A DNA stretch of 64,000 nucleotides, from the NCBI GenBank assembly GCA_033063855.1, contig CP093830.1:22568854-22632853 (forward strand), written 5' to 3'. The notes beneath the pieces were generated by a model. It made no database searches. It was not told where the DNA came from and saw nothing but the letters and a program-made list of their open reading frames with translations. Both the position numbers and the translations under genes were made by a program. Positions 11,092 through 23,948 of the stretch are shown here, piece after piece (within the stretch, counting starts at the first letter, position 1; every line of letters begins with the position of its first letter). Source of the DNA: Smittia aterrima. Lineage: Eukaryota; Arthropoda; Insecta; Diptera; Chironomidae.

Positions 11092-14000
11092 CTTGATGCA
11101 CTCGATTGAAATATTTCTGATCTCCGAAACTCGATTTAAAATGCACTGCCTTTCTCCAAACGATTTTAACTTCACAGAGAAAAACTGAACGATCACCAGC
11201 TCGATCAACGTCTCAACATGAACTGTCGACGAATTTCAAAAATTATTTGCGGGCTGAGCGAGAAACGAACGAGCTAAAATGAATAAGCAAAGAGACGGTT
11301 TTTCAAATGGTAAAGGAAAGATTCAAGGTAAGCGGCAGCAGTTGGTGATGATGATAACGTGAAAGAAACGGGCTTCGTTTTTGTCAATATGATTCATTAA
11401 CTTATTTGTCTTCGACCCGCTCAGGTGGTTACAGTAATCGTTCTTTTCGGAAAAACTTTGTTTCGCTTTCGTCGGAAGAAGACGAGGATTTGTTTATGGG
11501 CTTAATAGAGTTAGTGGGTTGAGACATCAGCGATTTGCATTGTCTTACAACACAATCGTTGGAAAATTTTGGGGAGCATCATAAGTTTTGTTTTAAAAAT
11601 TATGAAGTTATCGTGTCTTATGAAGAAAGCTTGTAATTTAAATAAAACGAAAATTTGAAGAATTCTCGCTCTGTGAATTCCACCAGACACATGACCCAAA
11701 AACCTTCTTCAGCCTCACAGAGAAAATTATGATTAGAAACCTATGAAAAAAAAATCAGTTTCGAGTCTGTCCAAGACATCAATTCAATAACCAATAAACC
11801 GCATACAATTATTCCACGTTTTCCAATTCATCCAAAATAATTTTCTATTTATTTTCATACAAATTGGGGGGTCCGAGTAATCAAAAAAAAATTCACATCG
11901 TTTTCACAATAGAATGTGGAAGTGGTTTCGACTTCATATCATTTTCATTGAGTTGATAATTGGTCAACCAATACTTTATCTGTCATCGACGCGCAGCAAT
12001 TCGTTCGAGGGAAAGTGATGGAGATTTATGAAATAAATCAATGGATAAAGTTTACTCAAAAAATAATCACTAAATGTTATAAAAAAAAGCAGAAGAATTT
12101 AAAAATATTTATGTTCCAACTTCAAAAGCGAAAGCAATCGTAAATTCTTGAGTAAGGTCAGTGACATAAAACACTTTTACGAACTTTTATCCCCAAAAAA
12201 CAAATTCGTTGATATTTACACAGTTTTGTTTGATATCTTCAATAACATAACGCTGAAATCTCACATCATGTGAGCCACATCAGTTAAATAAGGGCCATTC
12301 AATTTAAACGAAAAAAATTATTGAATAAAATTTTATGAGTGTTATAAATTTGCTGAGCATAAACACTTGTGTGTCGAAAAGAAAAGTCCAAACATCATTT
12401 TTCCTTTAACAGCAGCCCTTCTAATTTAAAGTTAAATTGATTTAAAAAATATTTAACAGTCATTTTGTTTTTAAAATTGAAGCGAACGCAGTGTGGCTCT
12501 TAAATATATTTTTGAGATATATGACAAAATATGTTGAAGCGAAATACGAAATTGGAAGCGAGAAGTACGAGAAATTATTCTCATTCCGCAGTTCAATCGC
12601 AACCGGGCAAGTTCACTTTAAAAATTATTCGCTTCGTGTTTGAATTGTTTTTGTTAAATTTATCTATTGTTACCGCGCTTTAATCGGTCTCTAACCCGTC
12701 CTAATTACAAGTGAAGTGCTCTCGAATCGATCCGTCAGTTGATTGTGCCTTATTCAAGTTTAAATCAAAACATTCGAGTAAATAACTGCAGCGACAAAAA
12801 TTTACATTCGTTGGCAAGAGAAAAATTCCTTTGTGGAGCAGCAGGAAAAGAAGAAAAAGTTGAATTTGCACGAATGAGTTTGTCGTCTGATAACGGTTGT
12901 GTCGCAAATATAAAATAAAAAAAAGTAAAGTCGTCAGTGTTCGACATTGAACATATTTTTTTATCAACATCCATCATCACAAAAAAAATCTCATCGTCCA
13001 AATAATAATTATTAAAGCTCGCAATTTGCCACAGTCGTCGAAGCAAAGTGATAATTGTGAAACATCGACAACAGTGTGAAGAGCTTCATCGACCGGGGAC
13101 AGACGTCGAAAAAGAATGAGGTAATAAGCTGCTTGCCACAACAACAGACGTAGCTTTGAATTTCATAAATCATTCACTTAATCATCGAGTCATGAAGCCA
13201 AACTAACTTGCGACAGTATAATCAACGACTGTTGCCATTATGAGATCTACTAAAATTCACTTTAATCGAAGATGAAAGGACCGCAGATATTAACAAAGTG
13301 CTTTTGTTTGAACTTTCGCTTTTGGTCTTGGTTTTAATTGCACTAGGCTTCGTTCGTAAATTAACTAAAAAATAATTACTGTCCAAGACCATTACCTTGA
13401 GATGAACGTCACTTAAGCAAAGATCCCTGATGGCTTAACAAGTCCAACGACTTTTGTTAAGTGAAAGAAATAATTTGCCTAATGTCTGATAATTTTCCGA
13501 CAAATTGTTTCGATTACTCGTACAAGGTCAGACATGCGATCTCCGTAATTCAAGAACTCCGCCCGTATCTCTTGTTGATGCTTTACCTTTGAACTCATCC
13601 GGTCGTCGCAGCTACAGCGCAAGAGTTGAAATAATGAAGAGCCGATTAACAGAAAAACTTAATTGCAAGCATGAGAAGACTCGTGAGAGCACGAAACATT
13701 GACACAGAACTGATACACCGTATCGGGGCGAAAGATCGCGCGAGTAAGAGAACTAAAAACAAGATTTAAAGAATTTCAAAGAGTAAGAGTTTCTTGCTTG
13801 AATGAATTGAATAGTTTAGTGAATTCGCCAGTGGGAAATGTTCGTAAGTTATGACATGAGAACGAAATTGCGCATAATTTTATGCAAAAGACCGTCACCA
13901 TTTACGGTTGGCTTGCTTCTGTCGTCGTCAGAGAGAAATAAAAACATGGGAAAGAACGACCGCTGACTTTCATGAGTTTGGTTATTTATCCGGGTTGGGT

Positions 14001-16282
14001 TTGGTCTGCCGAAGCATTACGCAATTCTACCAAAAAAAAAAATAATTCCGTTGCAGTTCTGTTTGCGGCCGCCACAGACAGATGTTTATTCAGTTGATTA
14101 AACTACCTTTCCCTGCTGTCATGTGTTGCTTCCATCTAAGGATTCTCACGCAAACCCAACCAACTCAGTGAAATTAACAGAAGAAATCAGCGAACATCCG
14201 GTTCTCTGCTGTTCCATAAAGTTCAAATATTTGCCCGCTGACCAAGCTGCTGTTGCTTCTCACACTTTAATCGGATTGTTTACCGCAGTTTGTAATTTAT
14301 TTTCTTCCCTTCGATGAAGAAATCGCACGCATAGCTGAAATTCCTTTGATATTTGTTGTCGACCGTAAAGAATGTTTCGTTCGATTTGTTTCCTCATTTA
14401 CCTCATCACTTATCTTATCACGGGGCCGACTTATAGTCTCATAGTTTTATTGCTTCATCATCTGCGATAAGATAATTGAAAACCTGAAACAATTTGTTAG
14501 TCAGAGTCAAACATGAAAAAAAATCTTTAATCAAACAACGTCCCATGGAGTCTGCTCACGAAATTTATAGTTTGGCGTTATATTTGTTAATCTTTCATCA
14601 CGACAACTCTCTTTCTTCTCGTCGTTTGCTTCTTTCTAAAACGTCTCTAACCGAATTTGGATACGTGATCTTGGACAATAATTTTTTTTCGAGAAGTGAT
14701 TCTCGCTCAATATGGAGGACGACAGTTGAATTAAAGAATTAATTCTCTCGATTGTCATGCTATGATCGTGACTTTTGGGTGGGTCAGCATCGCTTCGATT
14801 GCTTGTAATCGTTTTGATGTTTTGGCGAAAATTTATTAGCGTTAATTGTTTAATTGCGTAACAACCTCCGGATTTTCATTCCACGCTTCTTCAATTACAA
14901 GCTTTCGACTGGATTTGTCAGCGACTCATCTTCATGCTCGTCTGAGTCATGTCATGACAATTTCCCTCGTAAACTCGCGTTAAACTAGTTGATGAATTTT
15001 AAAAAGGTCGCTCCGAGGCATTGTTCGCTACTCGACGTAAATTTTCATATTAAAATGCTTCTGAAAGCAACGAACGGCGGGCTGTACTCGATCCACGAAA
15101 GGAAGTAAAGAAAGAAGAAGCCGCGTTACTCGGTAGCTTTGCTCTGGCAAACGTCTATTAAAATTAACACGGCTCCGAGGCGAAATGACTCGTAAGAATT
15201 CTTTTAATTTTTCAATGTTGTAAACAGTTGTTCGTCTGTCGGTTTCGGATGAAGATTCTCGTAACAAAAGCGATTGATTTTTGGCAACTTGTTTTACCGG
15301 TTTCAGCGATGGTGGCCAGCGCAACGAGCGAGCTATCTCGAAGATTATCGTCGCTTAGAAATTCATAACAAGTCATTAGCGATACTCTCACACTTGAGAC
15401 CTTTAAAGGAAACGCAATCGATAGCTTTTGCTAATAAAACTCAAACTTAATTCATGAGATAATGGATCAATTTATTAATTAAATCAACCATTCACTTAAT
15501 CGCTCTTTAATGGACTTATCGTCTCTTTGCATCGTCTACTTTTATGGATTCTCTTCGATTTCTTATTCGCTTCCGTCTTTTACCTTGAGAAGATTTTCAT
15601 TTCGTCTGAGAACTTTGCATTCCTGCTAAAGCCATTGTAACGGTTTCTCACCGCGCGTGGTATCTGCTTCCAACGAGTTTGAAATCGAAAGGCTTGTGAA
15701 TGGTTCTCATGAGCTTGTGGGAAAATGTTTACATTTCCCGAGCCCTTTCCATGGAAAATAAGGAAATTCCTTGCGCAAACGCAGGTTGAGAATGATTTCC
15801 TGGAATTGCGTTGCTTAGAAATGTTTTTGTCCGAGACACAGAGTTAATTGAGAAATTATGCCGACTTTTAATGAAATTCATGAATTCGCAGACAAGAATC
15901 GATTTAATTATTTTTATATCCGACGAGATTAAAAAAAACTCGGCAAACCTGAACTAAAAATGTCAAACTCTTCTCTCGACCCATTCGCTTTTGGCTGATC
16001 CAAGCAGTCCTGCCCTGGCACTTCATCGTTCCAGTCGTTCTGTATTGTTTTGGTTTCCTTCGACTCATTTTGTTTCGTTTTATCAGTAAAAGTTCTCGGT
16101 AATCGGTTATTTCAAGTGTTTCGTACTCGTAATCAGCGAAAAGTTTTTTAAATTTTCGGAAAATGTTCAAAGATATTGAACAATAGTTTAAATTTATTTG
16201 CGAAGTTCGAGATTTCGCAAAAATATTGAAGAAGGAGAAAAAATATCTCTTAGATTGTTTTGGCTTAAGAAACTGCGGGATC
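11092..16282. other. Long non-coding region upstream of the EMAP-like gene
   Basis: I find no convincing coding exon in these 5.2 kb. Reading frames here are short, lack family signatures and do not chain through splice sites. The stretch near 12690-13120 has the look of a 5' untranslated exon: it is GTG/CAACAG-rich and ends at a GTAATA donor at 13121. It could be a distal first exon of the EMAP-like gene, but I cannot prove it. The remainder probably holds enhancers for the flanking genes. Confidence 0.5.
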
Positions 16283-19200
16283 ATGTCCATGGACAAAAGC
16301 TTAAACAATTTCGATGAAGTCGAAGATACAATGTCAAGTGTCTACAATGCCTGGCGTAAGAAATCAAAGTTTTGAGTCATTAAAAATAAAATCCATACCC
16401 TAATCTCTCCATCGCACTTACTTCTCGGTCGTTTTGTGGGTTTTCTTTGAAGAAACTTTTGGGGGACTTACTTAATCTCGATAATTCTCAAACAATGAAA
16501 AACTTTTCTTCTTCTCAACTTCTCGACTCTTTGACCTCAACTCGATCAAAACCACAAAAACCGATTCCCTAACAACACGAAATCCCAAAAATCCATTTTT
16601 AATTCACAGACGAAATGTTGGAGTCTGAGAATTCTAGCATGGCCGAGCGACTCTACGATTTAGAGCGTCAAGTGCTCGAACAGCAAGAAGAGATCTTGTC
16701 ACTTAAGTCGACACTGTCGGAAGTGTTAAGACGACTCAACAATCTCGATTGCAATTCATCACGCATATCATCTTCAACTTCCTCCTCCAGCTCTTATGAA
16801 ACCACAATCAAGAATAATAGAAGTAAGTTTCGTTTTCGTATCAAAAGAATTTCGTGAAGGCAGATAATCTGACAAATGTCCAAGTTTGGCTTTTCCCCGG
16901 TCGACGACAAAGTATTCTCACGTGCTGATGAGCTTTTAATCACTCGATTTGCATCGAAATTTGTCTCAACATTTCCCAAACACCTTGTGACGTTTGAAAA
17001 GCTTAAACAAATAATCTGCCATCACTTCGCGATGAATAGCAAATTTATTCTAATAAATTGAAAAAACTTCTAATTCAGTACGATCCACGCAAATCACCAA
17101 CACACTCGAAGGGGATTGGCGATTAAGGAGAAGCGGTAGCAATACGAACAGTACAACCAATTCGCCTTCTAGATTTCAAAATAATTCCAAGACGAACCTC
17201 AATCGTCGCTCATTGCATCATCAGTCGAATGGCTCATTGCATTCAGCTGATTCGCAAAGCAGCACATCGCCAGCGCCATCACCTCTTCCGCGACCAGCAA
17301 CCGTTCATTCAACGGCTCCTACGCAGCTTAACAACAATCACGCTTTGCAATCGAATCCAAATGTTCTTAATCAAAGTGGAAACAACAGCCCAACGGGGAT
17401 GAATAAACGATGGAATTCGACTGGTGACTTTGTGACATCCCCAACGAACGCTCAGTCCCCCACGGGCCTTCAATCAAGTCGGTTCGCGACAAAGTCGTTG
17501 CTCAACTTACAGCAGCCAAAGAATGGCATCAACAGCCTGCTTAAGCATGGGTGAGTCGAGCTAGATATCTTCATTTTTTATATTTTGTTTCGTCCACCAT
17601 ACATGGAATTTTTTTATTGCCTCCTTGAACCCAACAGCAGCCAAACACAAACACACACACTCGACACAAATTCCGATTCTTTCTGTTACTTTATTTTATT
17701 GTTCATCTCTCTTTTTTACGTTTTATTTCTACTTCATTGCGGATCATATCGCCTTTCCTCCTCCCGCAACGAATGCTTGCTTCTCTGTTCTCCCAGTAAT
17801 CGATATCACGATGAAATGAAACTTTCTCAATTCCTCTTTAAAATGTTTGAGCTTAAAATGCTTTTCCTGTTTATTGAGGGTTGACTTAGAGGAAGCATTG
17901 CGGCTCTGCGTCGATGTCCAACATTAGATAACCCATAAATTCCAGTTGATTAATCAACTGACGTGAATAATTTTTCAACCGATAGCTTTGAAGGAAAATC
18001 GATTTGATGAAATATCGCGCAATAACGGTCTTGCGAATTTCGGTTTTAGTTCACGATAAGATGAACAAAGAAACTATTGAGTTGTGACTAGAATAACTCA
18101 AATCGTTTAAGATTCCACCAAATTTAAAAGCGCGTTCTATAAAAGGTTAAATTAATTTGAGATAAATGCGAAAATCATCTCGTGACTAATTTGTAACGTT
18201 GGTTTATTGGGATCAGCGTGAAACAATCAAGAAATCATGGATGGGTGGAAGAATAGAGCAATCTTCTCCGTTAATGATCGACGGCTCAGTTTTGTTTGAG
18301 CCTTTCGAGTAATCGCATCTTATTCGCTTCACTCTTTGAAGATATTTCTCAACCGGATTATGGCAGAAACACGACAATTCACGTAATTATCATTTTTCCT
18401 CGCTCGTGCTGAAAAAAAAAGTTTTCCTCGTGAAAGTCGCGTTTATTCAAATTAAAAATCGCTCCATAAAAGTTTTATGATTCTAACTCGTTAGTGACGT
18501 CATCTAATTGCATGATAATAATTAATTGCACGAAAGAAACGTTGAGTGTGAGAATGAGAATGACGCAGCTTGAGCTACACATATGTCATCTCTGTACAGT
18601 TCACCTGCTAATTGAAAAGTTAAAAAGCTTTTCAGAAAATTCATGAATGTTTCATTGTTGTGTTGAAATGTTTGCTTGGATGAGCAAAGCGTGTGTTTTC
18701 ATTATCGTGGGGGTTGTGCTATGTCTTTGTATCGATATTTGAATATCATCATAAAGATTCCATTTCGATTGACGTGGCTGCACAAACCCTCCGGCGATAA
18801 CATCCGTGAAATTTCTATTTAACTTATTTCTCTCTCTCGTCTTCTTTTGTTGTCGCCGCTGCAGTTCCAACACAGCACAATTTGATGAAGACAATAACAA
18901 CGTTCGCATGTACATGCGAGGTCGTCCAGTTACGTTTCATGTTCCTGAAAAACGAATTGATGCTTTAAACTATGACATCACTAAAGTTCAACCAGCTCCA
19001 AGTAAGAAGCTAAAATTGGATTGGGTAAGGAGATCGATCGAACCTTCATTAAATCAATTTTCATTTCATTGTTTCTATTCTAGGTCTACGGTTATCGTGG
19101 CAAGGACTGTCGCTCCAACCTTTATCAACTTCCAACCGGTGAGATTGTCTATTTTGTTGCTGCGGCTGTCGTTCTCTATAACATCGATGAACAATCGCAA

Positions 19201-20978
19201 CGTCATTATCTTGGGCACACCGATGACATTAAAAGCTTAGCGATACATCCTAACAAGCTTCTGATAGCTACTGGTCAATGTGCGGGTCAAGACCGACGAA
19301 TCGCTTCGCCTCATATTCGCGTATGGAATTCAGTTTCACTCGCAACCATGGCAATAATTGGTGCTGGCGATTTCCAATCATCAGTGACCTGTGTGAGCTT
19401 TAGTCAAGCTGACAATGGAACGCTTTTGCTCGCGATTGACGATTCAACGGAGAAAACGATTAGCGTTTGGGAATGGCAAAAAGGTGACACTGGCAAGAAA
19501 CTCACAGAAACGAAATGTTCTGTTGATACAGTCGTTGCCGCTGAATTCCATCCACTCGATCGCAATCAAGTTATTACGATTGGCAAGAACCACATTGCCT
19601 TTTGGACTCTCGATCAGAACGGCGCTTTATACAAGAAGATGGGAATCTTCGATAGTCGCGAGAAACCGAAGTACGTTACGTGCCTGACATTCACGCCCTT
19701 TGGTGATGTCGTGACTGGAGATTCGAATGGTAACATCATTTTATGGGGTCGAGGAACAAACGCCATTGGAAAGTTCGTCAAGAAAGTTCACGAAGGATCT
19801 GTTTTCTCGCTTTGTTCATTGCGCAATGGAAAGTTAATCTCTGGAGGCGGAAAGGATGGTCGACTTGTTCTTTTAGGCGAAGATCTTATGCCTGTTGGAC
19901 TTGAGAATTACATCGAACCTCATTTCGGAGCTGTACGTGTTGTAACGCAAGGCAAGGGAATGCAAATGTTAATTGGAACAACGAAGAACTGCATCCTTTC
20001 TGGTGACCTTGACATGGGTTTCACTCCAGTTGTTATGGGTCACACTGACGAGCTTTGGGGACTTGCTGTACATCCAAACATGCCTCAGTTCATTACAGGA
20101 GGTCGTGACCGCTTGCTTCAACTTTGGGACACTTTGTCACATTCCGTCGTTTGGAGCAAAGACATTGGCGAGCCAGTTCAGTCTGTTGAGTTCACTCCTG
20201 ATGGCGAACTTGTCCTCGTTGGATCAGCAAGTGGAAAATGGCTGGTCTTCGATTCAATGTCGCGTGAACTTTTGTCTCAATACAACGATGGAAATGAAGT
20301 GATTCAAACTATCAAATGTTCTCCGAATGGATCGCTCGTTGCCATAGGATCGAGAGATAACGTGATTTATATTTATCAGCGCACGAACATTCCACATAAA
20401 TTTAATCGAATCGGAAAGTGCACTGGACACTCCAGTTTCATTTTGCATATCGATTGGTCAGTAAACAGCGATGTCTTCCGTTCTAATTCGGGAGATTATG
20501 AGGTTTTGTTCTGTAAGTTGATGCCATTCTTAAAGAATTTCTAAATGCTTATCATAATTTTCTTCTAGGGAATCCAAATCTTTGCCGACAAATTCCTAAT
20601 AGCTCGTCCTTGCGTGATTTTGAATGGGCGACTCAAACGTGTACAGTTTCATTTGAAACAATTGGAATTTGGCCTGAAGGTGCCGATGGAACAGACGTTA
20701 ATGTTGCTAATCGTAGTAACGACAAAAGCTTGTTAGCAACAGGAGATGACTTTGGCAAAGTCAAACTTTATTCTTTCCCTGCGAGTAAACCAAAGGTAAG
20801 AAGAATCAATAAAAATGTTTTATAAAACTCTAATCTTTTCATTTTATTTTAGTCTCTCTCTTACTCTTATGGAGGCCATTCGAGCCATGTCACATCTGTT
20901 GGCTTCCTACATGATGACACTCGCCTAATTTCGACTGGCGGTGCAGATACGTCGGTTCTTCAATGGGCGATCATTTAA
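16283..20978 (+). CDS. Echinoderm microtubule-associated protein-like (EML) WD-repeat protein
   Basis: Exons 16283-16355, 16610-16822, 17079-17550, 18865-19024, 19084-20512, 20569-20795 and 20853-20978 give 899 residues, in the EML size range. The order is an N-terminal coiled coil that trimerises EMLs (about 30-75, LERQVLEQQEEILSLKSTL), a basic Ser/Asn-rich linker that normally binds microtubules, the HELP motif (about 275-350, with VYGYRGKDCRSNLY) and then tandem WD repeats forming the TAPE double propeller to the C terminus (TGGADTSVLQW). EML proteins bind microtubules and tubulin and affect mitotic spindles and cilia. The 1.3-kb intron 17551-18864 has no other coding signal. A longer 5' isoform from an upstream promoter is possible. 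There is no doublecortin domain, so this is the classical EML rather than the DCX-EMAP type. Confidence 0.93.
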
Positions 20979-21962
20979 ATTGTTTAACGCTATTCAAGAT
21001 AAAAAAAAAATCTCTCCACCAAAGGTTCTGTCAAGCAAAAACACTAAAAAGAATTAACGATTGCATAACACCAGCTTCTTAGATTTGTCCGATGGACGCT
21101 TTGAGATATCTTAGTGCACCAAATGGAATTAATCGCAAATATTTTCACTTCCCCAGCCTCAAACTATAAAACTTAAAGGTTGAAATATAATCATCAGAAA
21201 AAATGTAAACGGAATTGTTGAGCTGTAAACTTTCTCGGACGAGAAGCCTTTCCATTTAAAATTCAGTTTGGAAATTTTTTATCGCTAACGTTATTTTTCT
21301 GTATAATCAAAAGAGTCTAACTCAACTAAGAATTAGCATTACTTTAACAGAAATTTAAAGAAAATCTAAGTTTAGAAGAATATTGAGACCTTTTTATCTT
21401 CAAATCGATTTTTTTTATCTTCACTTGTGCTACGTCGTTGATTTCAATGCGACAATTAATTTACAGGAAACTGCTTGGAAAAACTTTTCATTTTGTATTT
21501 TTTTTTTCTTCAAATGAACAAGCAAATGAATAGGCTTTGAGACGGATTCCAGTTTTCCCGAATGTATCTTTTGACAAATACGAAATTGTTATTTTGAAAA
21601 ATTGAGATCGAAACTTAATAAAATAATTTGTAGAAATAACATTGCAATAATATTCAGAAATTAAAATTTCAGCTAATTCAAAAGAACTTGATGATGCTCG
21701 AATCTCTTGGGAACTTAGGTAATTTTGAAAGAACATCATTAAGCTTTGAGATGATCGTTCAAGACGAAACATTTAAAAAACTTTTTTTGTAACGCAAAAC
21801 CGAAGCTCTGCGTCGGTGATCATTTTCAAATTTCTCGCTAACGGTTGACGTAATTTTCTCGGCTGAGTGAACAAATGGTGAAATACGAAATTGATTTAAA
21901 AATATTCTTTTCGCCTGTTTACAATCGACGTTGAAGTCTGAATTCAATTAAAAAGTTTCAAG
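20979..21962. other. Intergenic region between EML and F-box genes
   Basis: Holds the EML 3' UTR, the F-box gene 5' flank and a stray helicase fragment at 21703-21757. Nothing else is recognisable. Confidence 0.6.
21703..21757 (-). pseudogene. 55-bp fragment of the DHX36 helicase gene
   Basis: Ungapped alignment to 25399-25453 within the neighbouring DHX36 coding exon shows 48 of 55 identical bases, in the same orientation. That exon piece encodes part of the linker between the two RecA domains. Flanking bases do not align, so this is a short dispersed copy and not a second gene. Confidence 0.65.
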
Positions 21963-23627
21963 ATGAGTCAGGAAAGCGAAAATATCTCAATCACTGAATT
22001 GGGAGAAAACGATTTACTTGAAATATTCCAATATCTTGATGGCAGAACATTGAAAACTTGTGCATTGGTTTGCAAAGAGTAAGTTTATTTGTTATATATC
22101 AAATAAAACATGATTACTAATCTCTTTGTCTATAATAGGTGGGACAGAATCATTGGAACATCTGTCAAAACGATGCGCCGACTGCCACTCATATTCAAAA
22201 AAGGTTGGGAAAAAAAGGAAACCGAAATTAAGGATCTCTGTCGAAAGCACCACACGATTATAATCGGTTCGATTGACATCAACGAGAAACTTGCAAAGGC
22301 AGTAAAGAAATTTGCAGTTACCATTCGTAAACTTCAAATAGATCAGGTTAAAATCATCGATGGCGGACTCAGCAAAATTTTGAGCTCAACACAGAAGCTT
22401 GATCATCTTAATATTTTCAATTCAAAGATAGACAAACATGCTTTTGAAGAAGACAGAACACCATGCACTGTGACTGCAATCAAGTCTCTTCGCTTCATTG
22501 ACAGCGATTGGGAGTTCCTCGATTTCATAAAAAATACTCAAGTTCGCGAACTGAAGATTGCAAGCCATGCACATGACTACACCGCGACGGTCAAAGATTT
22601 CTTGGAAAAGCAAACGACGTTGAAGTCTCTAGCAGTGCGCTTTTATGATGTCGAAATATTCAGAATTATGCAGAAGAATCGGCTGATGCAACTCAACAAA
22701 CTCGTAGTTGACTTCGAATCCTGGGGAGTCGACCCTGAAACTGATGAAGCTTTCGTGAAATTTCTTGTGACGCAACAGAACTCGCTTCAAATTCTAAAAA
22801 TATCAAGAAAGATAAGCGAGAAAGTCCTCGAGTGTATCGTAACAAAGCTAAAGATCTCTACTTTGATTATCGATTCTAAAGTTTATCGATTTGATTCTAC
22901 TGATAATGATTTGCCATCGGATCCTGCCTTCTATCGGATGAATCCAAATAAATATCTGTCCACTCTCGTGTTCCGGGAGAAACTGTGTAATTTGGAATCT
23001 GGCAAAGGATTACTTCAAGTTTATCCATCGATCACTAAACTTGTTGTCAATGAGTGGAGTGAAGTTATCATCAACGAAATGTTAATCTTTATGTCCAACA
23101 ACTGCAAAAATTTACAACATCTTGAGATTCCGAGGCTCACAACTAACACTCCTCAAGTATCGATTCCGTCTCTGAAAACATTCCGAATTCAAGATGTCGA
23201 TGATGTCAATGAATGGCAAACTTTCTGTGTTAACAATCTGTCGATCGAGAATCTCATCGTTGAATATACAATTCGTGATGTTCTGTCTTACGAAGTCATG
23301 AACACGATTACGACAAGACTGGTCAATCTCCGATACTTGCTTTTCGGCTTTTTCTTCACACCAGAACGAATTCTTGAAATGATAGCTCGAAACTGCTCAA
23401 AATTTCAATTACTTGAGGTCTTCGATCGCGTCTCCGAAGAAAATGAATCTCGCGCTTTTGCAGGAGATTCAAACTTTCGTGTTCAATATTATCATCTAAA
23501 TGCTTACCACCAACTTTTTCCGACGATAAAGTCTGTCTGGAGCGAAGTTTACGGTGAAGAGATTGAGTATGAATACGACTATGAAGAAGAAGATGGAGGA
23601 ATGGAAGTTGATAATAATTTCGATTAA
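21963..23627 (+). CDS. F-box protein with degenerate leucine-rich repeats
   Basis: Two exons, 21963-22078 and 22139-23627, give 534 residues. The N terminus is an F-box (about 8-48: ELGENDLLEIFQYLDGRTL, then CALVCKEWDRIIG), which docks to Skp1 in SCF ubiquitin ligases. The remainder has repeated leucine-spaced segments (LDHLNIFNS, LKSLAVRF, LQILKIS, LQHLEIP, LRYLLFG) typical of an FBXL-type substrate-binding solenoid. The C terminus is strongly acidic (YEYDYEEEDGGMEVD). The first exon was placed because its GA|GTAAGT donor restores the invariant CKEW of the F-box. The substrate is unknown, and many insect F-box/LRR genes of this kind are lineage-specific. Confidence 0.88.
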
Positions 23628-23948
23628 ACATGTTTTTTTGGCGGAGGCTATCGTCCTGAATAAATTACAATAAATTGATCTCGAATCAGATGAAATCAAG
23701 GAAATTTTAATTAGCCCATCGGAATAAAACTAAACTTAATATAAAAAAAGTAAAAAGTTCCTATCTAGAAACGCCCGATTGAAGAGGCGAGAAAGCAACA
23801 AAAAAAAATTCAGGACTCGACATCAGTGATATTCTCATTTGGGAATAGAAAGCGTAATTTATGGTGTTTTCATCAGGAAATTTCAGCTATTTCAGGAAGA
23901 GATTTAAAAGACATTTTTCAAAATTATCGAAAAGATTTGAATTTAACT
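23628..23948. other. Convergent 3' region between F-box and helicase genes
   Basis: 321 bases between two facing stop codons. It contains AATAAA-type signals on both strands and nothing else recognisable. Confidence 0.5.

Noticed and set aside
12701..13046. Overlapping minus-strand frames in the 11-16 kb gap
   Set aside because: Composition-driven open frames without homology, splice partners or a convincing start context.
15904..16308. 134-codon minus-strand frame before the EMAP-like gene
   Set aside because: Low-complexity, no recognisable domain, and it overlaps the first EML exon antisense.
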